Shown: positions 15,509 through 23,447 of the stretch, one piece after another | Layout of the letters: every line of letters starts with the position of its first letter | Position numbering within the stretch: position 1 is the first letter of the stretch | Assembly: GCA_905234475.1 (NCBI GenBank) | Contig: CAJOHX010000006.1 | Coordinates: 1-55,042 of the forward strand | Length of the DNA: 55,042 nucleotides | Source of the DNA: an uncultured Bacteroidales bacterium | Lineage (GTDB): Bacteria > Bacteroidota > Bacteroidia > Bacteroidales > UBA932 | Reading direction: 5' to 3' | The notes under the pieces: model-generated | Databases searched by the model: none | Told to the model about the DNA's origin: nothing | The model's input: only the letters and a program-made list of their open reading frames with translations | Program-made: the position numbers and the translations under genes

Positions 15509-16282
15509 CTACAGGCCAAAGAGAAGGCCGAAGGTCAGGGTCTTGGCATCGCTCAGGTCCGGCGAGAAGAGCGGCGTCAGTCCGTACATCACGAAGATGC
15601 CGAGATTGCCGTAGGAGAAGCCGCCCTCGACCGTGGCGCGGACGGGGTTGAAGAGGTCTTTTGCCTTCTGGCGGTCCCGGGGGCGCTTGTATTTGGTATA
15701 GCCCTCGGTCAGCATCTCGATGCTGGCGCCGACATACACCTCGGCAGAGCCGAAATCCAGCCCCACACGCAGCGGAACGCCGAAATAGCTTGCGTGAATC
15801 TTGGACTTCTTGCCGTCGTATTTCGCGGCTTCCGACTCGATGGGCACCGGCAACCATGCCCAGCCTTCACCGGTGGAGTAGCTGCCGCTATACATGTCTT
15901 TTTTCCGCATGGTCTGGGCAGAATTCTTGAAGGTAAAGTCCATGAAGGTCCAGCGCAGGCCGAGGGACAAGTCCAGCATTTTATAACGGACATGCATGTC
16001 CACGAGCTGCAGGCCATACATGAAACTCTTGCCTACATCGAAATGGGTGCCGGGGAACACCGTATTCATGAGGGCCCACGGCCCCCCCGGATTGGCGTTG
16101 GCCTCCGTCAGGGATGTCCAGCCGAAATACATCGGCAGGCCCATGCCCAGCTCCGTCTCTACGCGGCTGCCGGTGGAAATCTCTATCTTGTTGAAGCCGT
16201 CCAGTTCCTCGAAATCGATATCCTGGGCGATAGCGGCGGCCGACAGGGCCAGGGCCGCAAGGGTCAAAAGCATCTTTTTCAT
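15509..16282 (-). CDS. Predicted outer-membrane beta-barrel protein
   Basis: The 257-aa protein has a Sec signal peptide (MKKMLLTLAALALSAAAIAQ). The rest is rich in alternating aromatic and polar strands, such as LSLGLRWTFMDFTFK, ASYFGVPLRVGLDF and FVMYGLTPLF, ending in FGLLFGL. That is typical of small PorT-like outer-membrane barrels of Bacteroidetes. No enzymatic motif is visible. The ATG at 16282 is preferred to an upstream one because a TATTTTTG box lies 4 nt upstream of it. Function unknown. Confidence 0.75.
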   Translation of the reverse strand: MKKMLLTLAALALSAAAIAQDIDFEELDGFNKIEISTGSRVETELGMGLPMYFGWTSLTEANANPGGPWALMNTVFPGTHFDVGKSFMYGLQLVDMHVRYKMLDLSLGLRWTFMDFTFKNSAQTMRKKDMYSGSYSTGEGWAWLPVPIESEAAKYDGKKSKIHASYFGVPLRVGLDFGSAEVYVGASIEMLTEGYTKYKRPRDRQKAKDLFNPVRATVEGGFSYGNLGIFVMYGLTPLFSPDLSDAKTLTFGLLFGL

Positions 16283-16286
16283 ACTG

Positions 16287-16317
16287 CAAAAATACGCCAA
16301 GCGTCAAACAATTGCAA
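16287..16317 (-). promoter_or_regulatory. Promoter of the barrel-CYTH-galE unit
   Basis: TATTTTTG (16287-16294, minus strand) with TTG (16315-16317) 20 nt upstream. Confidence 0.65.
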
Positions 16318-16324
16318 ATAAAAC

Positions 16325-17644
16325 CTAAAAGGACAACTCCTTCCCGCGGTAGAAGTCCAGCAGCTTGGTCTGGTACAGGCACTGGAAGCGGGCCTGGATG
16401 TGCTCGGACTCGGCGCGGAGCCAGTTGTTGCGGGCGTCGTTGTAGTCCGCCACGCCGGCCTTGCCCACCTTGTACTTCTCCTCCGTGAGTTCGTAGTGCT
16501 GGCGCGCGCTCTCGGCAGCCTCGCGGCTGCCCGCATAGCGCGCCTGCGCAGTCACGGCATTGTAGTAGGCCTGCTGGATCTCCTTGTAGAGCGACTTCTT
16601 GACGTTCTCGAGCTGGATCTGCTGGCCCTTGTAGCTGAGCTCCGCGTTGCGCACGTTGTTGCGCGTGTTGAAGCGCGTGAAGATCGGGACGTTCATCGAC
16701 AACCCGATGTACTGGCTGAAATTGTTCTTCAGCTGCTTGCCGAAGGGATCGGAAGCGAACTTGGAGTTGGTGTAGAAGTTCGTCCCGAGTCCGCCGCTGA
16801 GCGAGATCGAGGGCAGGTAGGCGCCTTTCGCCCGGGCGATGGCCAGCTCGGCGTAGTCGACATTCAGCTTGGCCGCCTCCACGTTCGGCTTGACCTCCAC
16901 CGCCTCGTCGTAGATGGCCTCCGGGCGCATCAGCAGGACCTGCGACGGGTCGCCGACCTCGGGCGTGACGATGGCGAAGCCCTCCGGCGACGGGAGCTCC
17001 AGCAGCTGCGTGAGGTCCAGCAGGGAAATGTTCAGGTTTCCCTCGGCCTGGATCTCGCTCTGGCGGCTCTGCGCCAGCGTGGCCTGCTGGGCGGCCACCT
17101 CAGCCTGGCTGACCTTGCCGGCCTGCAGGCGCTCGCGGATCTGCTCCAGCAGCTCCTCGTCGTGCTCCGCCTGCTGGCGGGCCACACGCAGGAGCTCCTG
17201 GTTATAGAGGATCTGCACGTACGCCTGCGCCACGGCCACGCGGATGTCGTCTCGCGCCTTCTCCAGATCGGCCGTCGCGGCGGCCAGGTTCAGCTCGCCG
17301 AGCTTGATGCCGTTGGTGATGTCGAATCCCTGGAAGATGGGGATCTCGCCGCCGAGGCTGAAAGAGGTCGACGTCGTGTTCGAATTGGAATAGGTATTGT
17401 CCGCCGTGAGGCCGCGGCCGAAGGACAGGTTCTCCGAAGCGGAGGCGCTCAGGGACGGCAGGCGGCGGTTCTGCGCCGAATTCAGTTCCACTTCACGCTG
17501 CTCCACCGCCAGCGCACTCTGCTGGACGGAGAGGTTGTGCTCCAGCGCATAATTGATGCAGTCCGGAAGGCTCCAGGGCCCGTTCTGGGCCTGGGCAGCC
17601 AGGCTGCCGAGCAGCGCGGCTGCAAGGAATGCGATTCTTCTCAT
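16325..17644 (-). CDS. TolC family outer-membrane efflux protein
   Basis: Outer-membrane channel of a tripartite exporter. The 439-aa product has a signal peptide (MRRIAFLAAALLGSLAAQAQ) and the duplicated outer-membrane-efflux layout: long helices (VALAQAYVQILYNQELLRVA, REAAESARQHYELTEEKYKV) and strands such as PSISLSGGLGTNF. DCINYALEHNLSVQQ at the N-terminus is the usual family opening. I chose the ATG at 17644, directly 1 nt after the stop of the adaptor gene, because the signal peptide begins there. It is the last gene of the five-gene export operon. Confidence 0.93.
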   Translation of the reverse strand: MRRIAFLAAALLGSLAAQAQNGPWSLPDCINYALEHNLSVQQSALAVEQREVELNSAQNRRLPSLSASASENLSFGRGLTADNTYSNSNTTSTSFSLGGEIPIFQGFDITNGIKLGELNLAAATADLEKARDDIRVAVAQAYVQILYNQELLRVARQQAEHDEELLEQIRERLQAGKVSQAEVAAQQATLAQSRQSEIQAEGNLNISLLDLTQLLELPSPEGFAIVTPEVGDPSQVLLMRPEAIYDEAVEVKPNVEAAKLNVDYAELAIARAKGAYLPSISLSGGLGTNFYTNSKFASDPFGKQLKNNFSQYIGLSMNVPIFTRFNTRNNVRNAELSYKGQQIQLENVKKSLYKEIQQAYYNAVTAQARYAGSREAAESARQHYELTEEKYKVGKAGVADYNDARNNWLRAESEHIQARFQCLYQTKLLDFYRGKELSF

Positions 17645-17645
17645 T

Positions 17646-18746
17646 TTACTTGTCTTCGTCGTTGATGATCCTGGGGCCGCGCACGACATCGCCCTCGCTC
17701 AGCCCGCTCTTGATTTCGATGTTCACCCCGTCGCTCAGGCCGGTCCCGACCTGCAGGCGCTCGTATTTGTCGGCGCCGGTCTTACGGTACACGAAGGTGT
17801 CGTCGCCGTCAAATTCCAGCGCGCTCTCCGGCACGGACAGCACCTGTTCGGCGCGCTCGAGGACGATCTCCGCATTGGCGCTGTAGCCGGAGCGGATCTT
17901 GTGGTCGCCCGTCACCTTCACGGCTGCCTTGATCTCGAACTGGTTGGCACCGTTGTTCTCCACCGCCTTCGGCGAAATGTACTCGAGTGCGGCCTCCGTG
18001 TCGAATCCCTGCAGGGCGCCGATGCGGATGTGCATGGGCGTGCCCTCCGAGAGGGCGCCGACCTCCGTCTCGTCGATGTTGCCGTCGAAGATAAGGTCGT
18101 TCATGTTGGCGACCGTCGCGACCGTGGTGCCGTCGTTCATCGTGTTGGCCTGGATCACGGAGTTGCCCACCTTGACCGGGATGTCAAGGATGAGGCCCGT
18201 GATGGTGGAGCGGATCAGCGTCGAGCTGCCCGTCTTGTTGGAGGACGACACGCCGTCGCGGATGACCTCCAGGGACTCCTTGGCGGCCGCCGCTTCCTCC
18301 TGGGCCTGGTTGTAGGCCTGCAGGACCTGGTCGTATTCCTCGTCGCTGACGAGTTTCTTGTCATACAGGGCCTTCTCGCGCTCGTAGTTGGTCCGGGCCT
18401 GCTTGAGGTTGATCTCGGACAGGCGCACGCGGGACTGGGCGGAGCTCAGGGAGTTCATGTCCGGAATCACGCGGAGCTTGGCGATCACCTCGCCCTCCTT
18501 GACCTGCTGGCCGGCCTCCTTGTAGAGCTCGGCGATGATGCCGTTGATCTGCGGCTTGACGTTGACTTCGTTGCGGGGAACGATCTTGCCCGTGATCACG
18601 GTCGTGCGCTCGATGTCCGCCAGGGCGACCTCGAGCTCCTGGTAGCGGATCTCGGCCGGCCGGGACTTCTTGTACAGGAACACGAAGGTCCCGATGAAAA
18701 GGATCGCGAGAACGGCGGTCAGAATGTACTTGGAAACTTTTTTCAT
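17646..18746 (-). CDS. Periplasmic adaptor (HlyD/MacA-type membrane fusion protein)
   Basis: The 366-aa protein has an N-terminal membrane anchor (residues about 7-24) and then a beta-barrel, split lipoyl domain and coiled-coil hairpin. The half-lipoyl is GKIVPRNEVNVKPQINGIIA. The coiled coil runs through RVRLSEINLKQARTNYEREK and YNQAQEEAAAAKESLEVIRD. It bridges the FtsX-type permeases and the TolC channel encoded on either side. Adaptors of this kind serve MacB-like transporters that extrude peptides, siderophores or lipids. The substrate here is unknown. Confidence 0.92.
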   Translation of the reverse strand: MKKVSKYILTAVLAILFIGTFVFLYKKSRPAEIRYQELEVALADIERTTVITGKIVPRNEVNVKPQINGIIAELYKEAGQQVKEGEVIAKLRVIPDMNSLSSAQSRVRLSEINLKQARTNYEREKALYDKKLVSDEEYDQVLQAYNQAQEEAAAAKESLEVIRDGVSSSNKTGSSTLIRSTITGLILDIPVKVGNSVIQANTMNDGTTVATVANMNDLIFDGNIDETEVGALSEGTPMHIRIGALQGFDTEAALEYISPKAVENNGANQFEIKAAVKVTGDHKIRSGYSANAEIVLERAEQVLSVPESALEFDGDDTFVYRKTGADKYERLQVGTGLSDGVNIEIKSGLSEGDVVRGPRIINDEDK

Positions 18747-18764
18747 ATATCTTTTGTGTTTTTA

Positions 18765-20009
18765 TTATTCATCTCTCATGGCGTCCACGGGTTTGATGGC
18801 CATCGCGCGGAGGGCGGGCGCCAAGCCGGCCGCGACACCGAGTACGGTGAGCAGCGCCGCTGCGGCCACCGCCAGGCCGAACCCGATCTGGAAAGCGGGT
18901 TCGAATTCACTCGCGCTCCGGACAATCATCTCGGCCACGCTCAGCGACATCACCGAGAACACGATGCCGAACATGCCGGCCACCAGCGTCAGGCTCACGC
19001 TCTCGAGCATGATCTGCGAGAGGATGTCGCGCGGCGTGGCCCCGATGGCCCGGCGGATGCCGATCTCGGTGGTGCGCTCCTTGACCGTGACCATCATGAT
19101 GTTGCTCACGCCGATGGCGCCGGCGAACAGGGTGCCCAGGCCGATCAGCAGGATCAGGAAGTCCAGGCCCCGGAACAGGGTGTCGATCAGCGTGAAGACC
19201 TGTTCGGTCCCGAGGAACATCATGGCCGGCTCGTCCTCCGGATCGAAGTAATGCTCACGGCCCAGCACCTGCCGGATCCGCTTTTCCAGTTCGACTATAT
19301 GAATCCCGGATTTGGCCGTCGCGCAGAGGATGTCGACGGTCTCGCCCCGGTTGTACAGTTGCTGGGCGATCGTGGCCGGGATGATGACTTTCTGGGCGGC
19401 GTTGCCGTTGATGTTCATCATGCCGGAGGCATAGTTTACGCCCACGATCTGGAAGAAGACGGAACCCACCTGGATGAACGTCCCGCACGGGTCCCCTCCT
19501 TCGGGGAAAAGATTCTGGTAGACGCGTTTTCCGATCACGCAGACCTTGCGTCCGCGCTCCACGTCCACTTCGTTCAGGAAGCGCCCATACTTGATCTGAG
19601 GCGCCTCGATGGAGACGTAATCCGCATTCACGCCGGTCACGTTGCAGTTGGACGTCTGCGAATTGTACACGGCCGTCTGTCCCCACTGGCTGATCATCGG
19701 GGTCACGACGTCCAGTTCCGGAATGAGGATCTTGAGGCGCTCCATGTCGCGGTACTCCAGCGACCAGTAACGGCCTTCCTGGAATCCCTTGTAAGGCACG
19801 GAGGTATTGGAAGACACGAGGATGGCGGCATTGGAGGCGAAGCCTTCGAAGTTCTGGGTCAGCAGACCCTTGATGCCGTCGCCTGCACCGAGCATGACCA
19901 GCAGCATGAACAGGCCCCAGAAGATGCCGAATCCGGTCAGCAGCGTCCGGCTCTTGTTGCGAAGCAGGGAGTCCGCGATCTCGTGGTATGTATTGACATC
20001 CAGTTTCAT
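18765..20009 (-). CDS. MacB-like ABC transporter permease (second copy)
   Basis: The 414-aa protein has one N-terminal helix (SLLRNKSRTLLTGFGIFWGL region), a large periplasmic MacB_PCD domain, and three C-terminal helices of the FtsX domain. These include GVSNIMMVTVKERTTEIGIR and the terminal ALRAMAIKPVDAMRDE. It is a paralogue of the next upstream gene, which it overlaps by 4 nt (ATGA). MacB normally acts as a homodimer with a fused ATPase. Here two separate permeases and a separate ATPase suggest a heterodimer. Confidence 0.92.
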   Translation of the reverse strand: MKLDVNTYHEIADSLLRNKSRTLLTGFGIFWGLFMLLVMLGAGDGIKGLLTQNFEGFASNAAILVSSNTSVPYKGFQEGRYWSLEYRDMERLKILIPELDVVTPMISQWGQTAVYNSQTSNCNVTGVNADYVSIEAPQIKYGRFLNEVDVERGRKVCVIGKRVYQNLFPEGGDPCGTFIQVGSVFFQIVGVNYASGMMNINGNAAQKVIIPATIAQQLYNRGETVDILCATAKSGIHIVELEKRIRQVLGREHYFDPEDEPAMMFLGTEQVFTLIDTLFRGLDFLILLIGLGTLFAGAIGVSNIMMVTVKERTTEIGIRRAIGATPRDILSQIMLESVSLTLVAGMFGIVFSVMSLSVAEMIVRSASEFEPAFQIGFGLAVAAAALLTVLGVAAGLAPALRAMAIKPVDAMRDE

Positions 20010-21274
20010 TCGGCTCTCAGGGCTTCAATGGGTTTGACTTTGGCGGCTTTGCGCGCCGGAATCAGTCCGGCGACGGTGCCGGCGACAATCAGCAGCAGGG
20101 TGGCTTCCATGGCCACGTCCAGCCCGACGGACGGGTCCTGCATCACCTTGATGCTCTCGCCGAACAGCTCGATGGGGTTGGCCCCGACCGTGGCATCCAG
20201 CACCTCACAGGCCAGCATGCCCAGTACCATGCCGACGTAGCCGAAGACGGCGGTGATGCTCACGCTCTCGGCGATGATCAGTTTCATGATACCCCAGGGA
20301 TTCGCGCCGATGGCTTTGCGGATGCCGAATTCGTGCGTACGCTCCTTGACCGTGATCAACATGATGTTGCTCACGCCCACTATGCCGCTCAGCAGCGTGA
20401 ACAGGCCGACGATCCAGAGGAAAACCTCAAGCATGTGGCGTCCCTTGTTCATCTGCATGTTCATCCGGAAGGAATTGCCGATCCAGATGGCACGCTCGTC
20501 GTCGGGCGCGGCGCCGTGCAGCGTATTCAGGGTGCGCTTATAATCATTCTCGAATGCCTCATTCTCTTCCTCAGTGTCCAGGCCATGGAAGGTGAACGCA
20601 AGCATATCAATCTTGTTGCTCTTGGAAAAGATGCCCTTGAGGGTCGTGTACGGCGTGAATATCTCGGAATCGTTCTCATTTTCCGCCGCCCGGCGGACGC
20701 CCGCGATCTGGAAGGAGAGGTTGCCGATCTTGACGCGCTGGCCGATCAGGGCTTCGTAGTTCTCCTTGCCGCCCAGGAAGTTGCGCGCCTGCATGTGGGT
20801 GATTACGATCACCTTGCGGCGGGCATTGAGGTCGTTCCTGTTGATGAAGCGGCCGGCCAGGATATCCACGCGGTTCATCCGGGCGTAGTCCGGATAGACA
20901 CCCGACAGGGAGATGTCGAAGTAGCGCTTCCCATAGGTCATCTTGAAGCCGCTCTGGGTCAGGATGGCGGAGATTTCATCCACATGGTCGGCAAAGGCCG
21001 GGCTGGCCGTCACGGCCAGGTCGTGCTCGTCCAGTTCGATATACCGGCCCTGCTTGAAACCGCCGTAGGGCTTGGAGGTCACGTTGCCGTAGACCTCCAT
21101 GGTATTGGCGTTGATGCCCGACATGTTCGCCTCGGTGGTGTTCATGATACCGTTGCCGGCACCCAGCAGCACGATGAGCATGAAGATACCCCAGGCCACC
21201 GCGAAGCCCGTGAGGGCGGTGCGGAGCTTGTTGCGCCGGAGGCTCTCCCATATCTCAGTGAACAGGTCTCTCAT
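20006..21274 (-). CDS. MacB-like ABC transporter permease (first copy)
   Basis: The 422-aa paralogue of the 18765-20009 product has the same architecture: N-terminal helix (RRNKLRTALTGFAVAWGIFM), periplasmic MacB_PCD domain, then the FtsX domain with GVSNIMLITVKERTHEFGIRK and a C-terminal LIPARKAAKVKPIEALRAE. It overlaps the ATPase gene by 4 nt at one end and the second permease by 4 nt at the other, implying fixed stoichiometry. The two permeases diverge strongly in the periplasmic part, as expected for a heterodimer. Confidence 0.92.
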   Translation of the reverse strand: MRDLFTEIWESLRRNKLRTALTGFAVAWGIFMLIVLLGAGNGIMNTTEANMSGINANTMEVYGNVTSKPYGGFKQGRYIELDEHDLAVTASPAFADHVDEISAILTQSGFKMTYGKRYFDISLSGVYPDYARMNRVDILAGRFINRNDLNARRKVIVITHMQARNFLGGKENYEALIGQRVKIGNLSFQIAGVRRAAENENDSEIFTPYTTLKGIFSKSNKIDMLAFTFHGLDTEEENEAFENDYKRTLNTLHGAAPDDERAIWIGNSFRMNMQMNKGRHMLEVFLWIVGLFTLLSGIVGVSNIMLITVKERTHEFGIRKAIGANPWGIMKLIIAESVSITAVFGYVGMVLGMLACEVLDATVGANPIELFGESIKVMQDPSVGLDVAMEATLLLIVAGTVAGLIPARKAAKVKPIEALRAE

Positions 21275-21993
21275 TTCATGATGGTGTCGGTGCCGAACAC
21301 CGACGCGCGGTGCTCGCGGTTTTCTTCGATCTGCCCGATGATGCCGTCCTTGATGTGAATGATCTTGTCGGTGCAGTTGGCCACGCCGCTCTCGTGCGTG
21401 ACGACGATGATGGTGACGCCTTCTTCGCGGTTCAGCTGGCCGAGCAGCTGCATCACTTCTTCGGAGGTCTTGGAGTCAAGCGCGCCCGTAGGCTCGTCGG
21501 CGAGGATGATCTTGGGGTGTGTAATCAGCGCACGCGCAATGGCCACGCGCTGTTTCTGGCCGCCGGACATCTCGTTCGGGTAGTGTTTCGCCCAGTCGGC
21601 GAGGCCAAGGCGCTCGAGGTACTCCATCGCCAGCTGGTGGCGCTTGACGCGGCTGACGCCCTGGTAGAACAGGGGCAGCTCGACGTTCTCGACGGCGGTC
21701 TTGAAGCCGATGAGGTTGAAGGACTGGAAGATGAAGCCGATCATGCGGTTGCGGTAGTCCGCAGCCTGCCGCTCGGAGAGGTTCTTGATCAGCTTTCCGT
21801 CTATATAGTATTCGCCCGTGTCGTAGTTGTCCAGGATGCCCAGGATGTTGAGCAGGGTGGATTTTCCGGAGCCGGAGGCGCCCATGATGGAGACGAATTC
21901 ACCGCGGTCGATGTCGAGGGTGATCCCCTTCAGTACGTGCAGGGGCTGGCCGTTGTTGTATGTCTTGTTGACGTCTTTGAGTTCGATGAGCAT
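21271..21993 (-). CDS. ABC transporter ATP-binding protein (MacB/LolD type)
   Basis: The nucleotide-binding subunit shows Walker [13 protein letters not shown], the Q-loop region [22 protein letters not shown], signature [15 protein letters not shown], Walker [16 protein letters not shown] and the H-loop VTHES. The 240-aa product starts at [12 protein letters not shown] (21993). An earlier in-frame ATG at 22023 lies inside the -7 box of the promoter at 22021-22050, so it cannot be the start of this transcript. It is the first gene of a five-gene operon: ATPase, two permeases, adaptor, TolC. Confidence 0.95.
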   Translation of the reverse strand: MLIELKDVNKTYNNGQPLHVLKGITLDIDRGEFVSIMGASGSGKSTLLNILGILDNYDTGEYYIDGKLIKNLSERQAADYRNRMIGFIFQSFNLIGFKTAVENVELPLFYQGVSRVKRHQLAMEYLERLGLADWAKHYPNEMSGGQKQRVAIARALITHPKIILADEPTGALDSKTSEEVMQLLGQLNREEGVTIIVVTHESGVANCTDKIIHIKDGIIGQIEENREHRASVFGTDTIMK

Positions 21994-22020
21994 ATAGTGT
22001 CCTATTGAACTATTACACTG

Positions 22021-22050
22021 CAAAGGTATATATCTTTTTTATATCTGCAA
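22021..22050 (-). promoter_or_regulatory. Promoter of the MacAB/TolC-type operon
   Basis: TACCTTTG (22021-22028, minus strand) with TTG (22048-22050) 19 nt upstream: a full Bacteroidetes consensus. It rules out the ATG at 22023 as start. Confidence 0.8.
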
Positions 22051-22084
22051 ACTTTTTTTCAAAAATCTTTTCGCTTTCCCAGCC

Positions 22085-22380
22085 AACCAACCGGCTTGCC
22101 CCAGACCTCTATCCGCCTGCCAGGACAGACTGACCGTCTCGCTCCCGCTCGCCGGCCAGTCCATCCCGGCAACGGCTTCCTCTACTGGCTGCCTCCGACC
22201 GCACCCTCGCCAACGCACGGCCCCCGACTCTCATGAAGGGGGCTAAGCCGCCCCCTGCGACCCCTTTCGGCCATAAACCCCTTTCCGACTTTGTCTTCGC
22301 CAAAGTCCCGGGGCCGGCCGGTCGGCTGATGCCGACTATTATTCCCGTGCGGCCCTCGCACCGGAGGCAGCAGGGCTTAT
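22085..22380 (-). ncRNA. Candidate non-coding transcript of unknown type
   Basis: The consensus promoter at 22387-22416 would start a minus-strand RNA near 22380. The following 300 nt have no protein frame of quality but several complementary segments, for example GTCGGC/GCCGAC, GACTTTG/CAAAGTC and GCCAGT/ACTGGC. No terminator hairpin with a U-run is evident, so the 3' end is a guess. It could also be a long 5' leader of the macB-type operon. Confidence 0.3.
22259..22336 (+). repeat. Dispersed structured repeat, intergenic copy
   Basis: This segment matches the minus strand of 29169-29243 inside rimM over about 75 nt. Shared blocks are CCCCTTTCCGACTTTG, then CAAAGTCCCGGG, then CCGGCCGGTCGGCTGATG with GCCGAC. 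Two hairpins are preserved: GACTTTG/CAAAGTC with a different loop sequence in each copy, and GTCGGC/GCCGAC. Confidence 0.8.
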
Positions 22381-22386
22381 CGATGG

Positions 22387-22416
22387 CAAAGATAATAAAT
22401 ATTTATTGTTTTCCAA
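22387..22416 (-). promoter_or_regulatory. Consensus promoter facing the gene-free stretch, leftward
   Basis: TATCTTTG (22387-22394) with TTG (22414-22416) exactly 19 nt upstream on the minus strand: one of the best promoter matches in the window, but with no gene downstream until the macB-type operon. Confidence 0.65.
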
Positions 22417-22426
22417 TAATTATATA

Positions 22427-22456
22427 TTGAATTTTGCATACTATTTGCTATTTTTC
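22427..22456 (+). promoter_or_regulatory. Possible promoter facing rightward
   Basis: TTG (22427-22429), 19 nt, then TATTTTTC (22449-22456). The last base differs from the TAnnTTTG consensus. It would transcribe the region with the two GGGTGCGA hairpins. Confidence 0.35.
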
Positions 22457-22559
22457 AACAAACCAACGCCTATTAGACGGACTTTCGCCCCGAAAGGCTA
22501 CAAAAAATACGCACCCGGCGCCATTTTGTTAATCCCGCTGCCAGGGTCCTGGGACGAGT

Positions 22560-22640
22560 GGGGTGCGAGAACGGCGGATTTGCACCCCGCGGGGCAGAAA
22601 AACAGGAGTCGGGGTGCGAAACGGACTGTTTCGCACCCCG
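22560..22640. repeat. Tandem pair of GGGTGCGA hairpins
   Basis: Two related palindromes start 51 nt apart. The first (22560-22588) pairs GGGGTGC with GCACCCC around an A/G-rich loop. The second (22610-22640) has a perfect 13-bp stem, CGGGGTGCGAAAC with GTTTCGCACCCCG, around GGACT. There is no U-run after either, so they look like repeat units rather than terminators. Confidence 0.7.
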
Positions 22641-22691
22641 GCTTCCATGCGGCTGGCTGGGGGCCGGCCGCACGCGCATGTGTCGCTGCGC

Positions 22692-22868
22692 CTAGATCTT
22701 GTTGCGGATCAGGAAGTAATACACTAAGAAGCCCACCCAGCTGAACGCCACCACGGCGATCGAGAGGAGGATCTTGTAGAGGGGCTCAAGCTTGTTGTGC
22801 TTGAAGATGTCGAGCACGCACCACACAGCGGCGACGATGCCAAGGACGTAAACAATGGTTCCGATCAT
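22692..22868 (-). CDS. Small two-helix membrane protein (58 aa)
   Basis: A complete small frame, ATG at 22868 and TAG at 22692, encodes a 58-aa protein. Two hydrophobic helices (IGTIVYVLGIVAAVWCVLDI and ILLSIAVVAFSWVGFLVYYF) flank a charged turn, FKHNKLEPLYK. This matches the shape of the PLD nuclease N-terminal type of small Bacteroidetes membrane proteins, which lack any nuclease domain. Codon use is like that of neighbouring genes. It lies 13 nt downstream of queH on the same strand. Function unknown. Confidence 0.75.
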   Translation of the reverse strand: MIGTIVYVLGIVAAVWCVLDIFKHNKLEPLYKILLSIAVVAFSWVGFLVYYFLIRNKI

Positions 22869-22881
22869 AATAGTATTGAAT

Positions 22882-23445
22882 TTAAGGGTTTGTGTTTCGT
22901 GAGAATTCGCAGCCGCACCAGGTCTGGTTGTAGAAGCCCTGCTCCCGCACCACCTCGCCGCGCCGCTCCTGCAGTCCGCCTTTCCTCCAGTTCTGGTCCC
23001 ACCAGATTACATCTTCGCAGACGGAAATTCCTGCGGCGTTGACCTGGTCAAGGTCTTTCCAGCGGGAGGAGGCGAGGGTGGTAGCGAGGACCGTGAGACC
23101 GCGGGAGGCGGCGTAGCGGGCGGCGCGTCCGAGCCGGAAGCGGAAGCAGGCCGCGCAGCGCCTGCCGCGCTCCGGCTCGCTTTCCAGCCCGCGGACCGCC
23201 GCGAGCCACGCGTCGTGGTCGTAGGCGTCCTCCACGAGCTCCACGCCCATCGCCGCGGCATAGCGCCGCAGCTCCGACAGGCGCAGGTCGTATTCCTCCT
23301 TCGGGGTAATATTCGAATTGCTGAAGAACACCACGGGGCGGATCCCGCTGTCCCGCAGGCACTCAAGGATGGCCCCGGAACATGGCGCGCAACACGCGTG
23401 CAGCAGGATTTCCCGGGCCCCGCCCGGCGCTTCGACCTTCAGCAT
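22882..23445 (-). CDS. queH: Epoxyqueuosine reductase QueH
   Basis: QueH (DUF208) reduces epoxyqueuosine to queuosine in tRNA, replacing the cobalamin-dependent QueG. The 187-aa protein has the defining Cys clusters: HACCAPC near residue 17, RCAACFRFRL in the middle and FYNQTWCGC near the C-terminus. These bind an iron-sulfur cluster and a further metal. FFSNSNITPKEEYDLR is also typical. It ends 13 nt before the small membrane protein gene and begins 2 nt after the stop of the hemerythrin-LuxR gene, so it may be read from that promoter. Confidence 0.95.
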   Translation of the reverse strand: MLKVEAPGGAREILLHACCAPCSGAILECLRDSGIRPVVFFSNSNITPKEEYDLRLSELRRYAAAMGVELVEDAYDHDAWLAAVRGLESEPERGRRCAACFRFRLGRAARYAASRGLTVLATTLASSRWKDLDQVNAAGISVCEDVIWWDQNWRKGGLQERRGEVVREQGFYNQTWCGCEFSRNTNP

Positions 23446-23447
23446 GG

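Larger units (their letters stand above)
22051..22691. other. Gene-free stretch with divergent promoters and repeats
   Basis: About 640 nt without a credible protein. The left part (22080-22380) is GC-rich and structured. An AT-rich island (22387-22460) contains the 14-bp palindrome AATAAATATTTATT at 22394-22407 and two outward-facing promoters. The right part (22460-22690) carries two hairpins built from GGGTGCGA. Short frames here translate only repeat sequence. I looked for hallmark sequences of RNase P RNA, tmRNA and SRP RNA and did not find them. Confidence 0.7.

Noticed and set aside
17553..20240. 895-codon plus-strand frame across the export operon
   Set aside because: Crosses three certain genes on the minus strand; His/Asp/Arg-rich shadow.
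22085..22380. RNase P RNA, tmRNA or SRP RNA in the gene-free stretch
   Set aside because: None of the hallmark sequences of these RNAs was found on either strand, so only an unspecific ncRNA candidate is reported.
22109..22430. Short open frames in the gene-free stretch (22109-22303 minus, 22233-22430 plus)
   Set aside because: They are translations of the dispersed repeat and its surroundings, with no signal peptide, domain or plausible start context.
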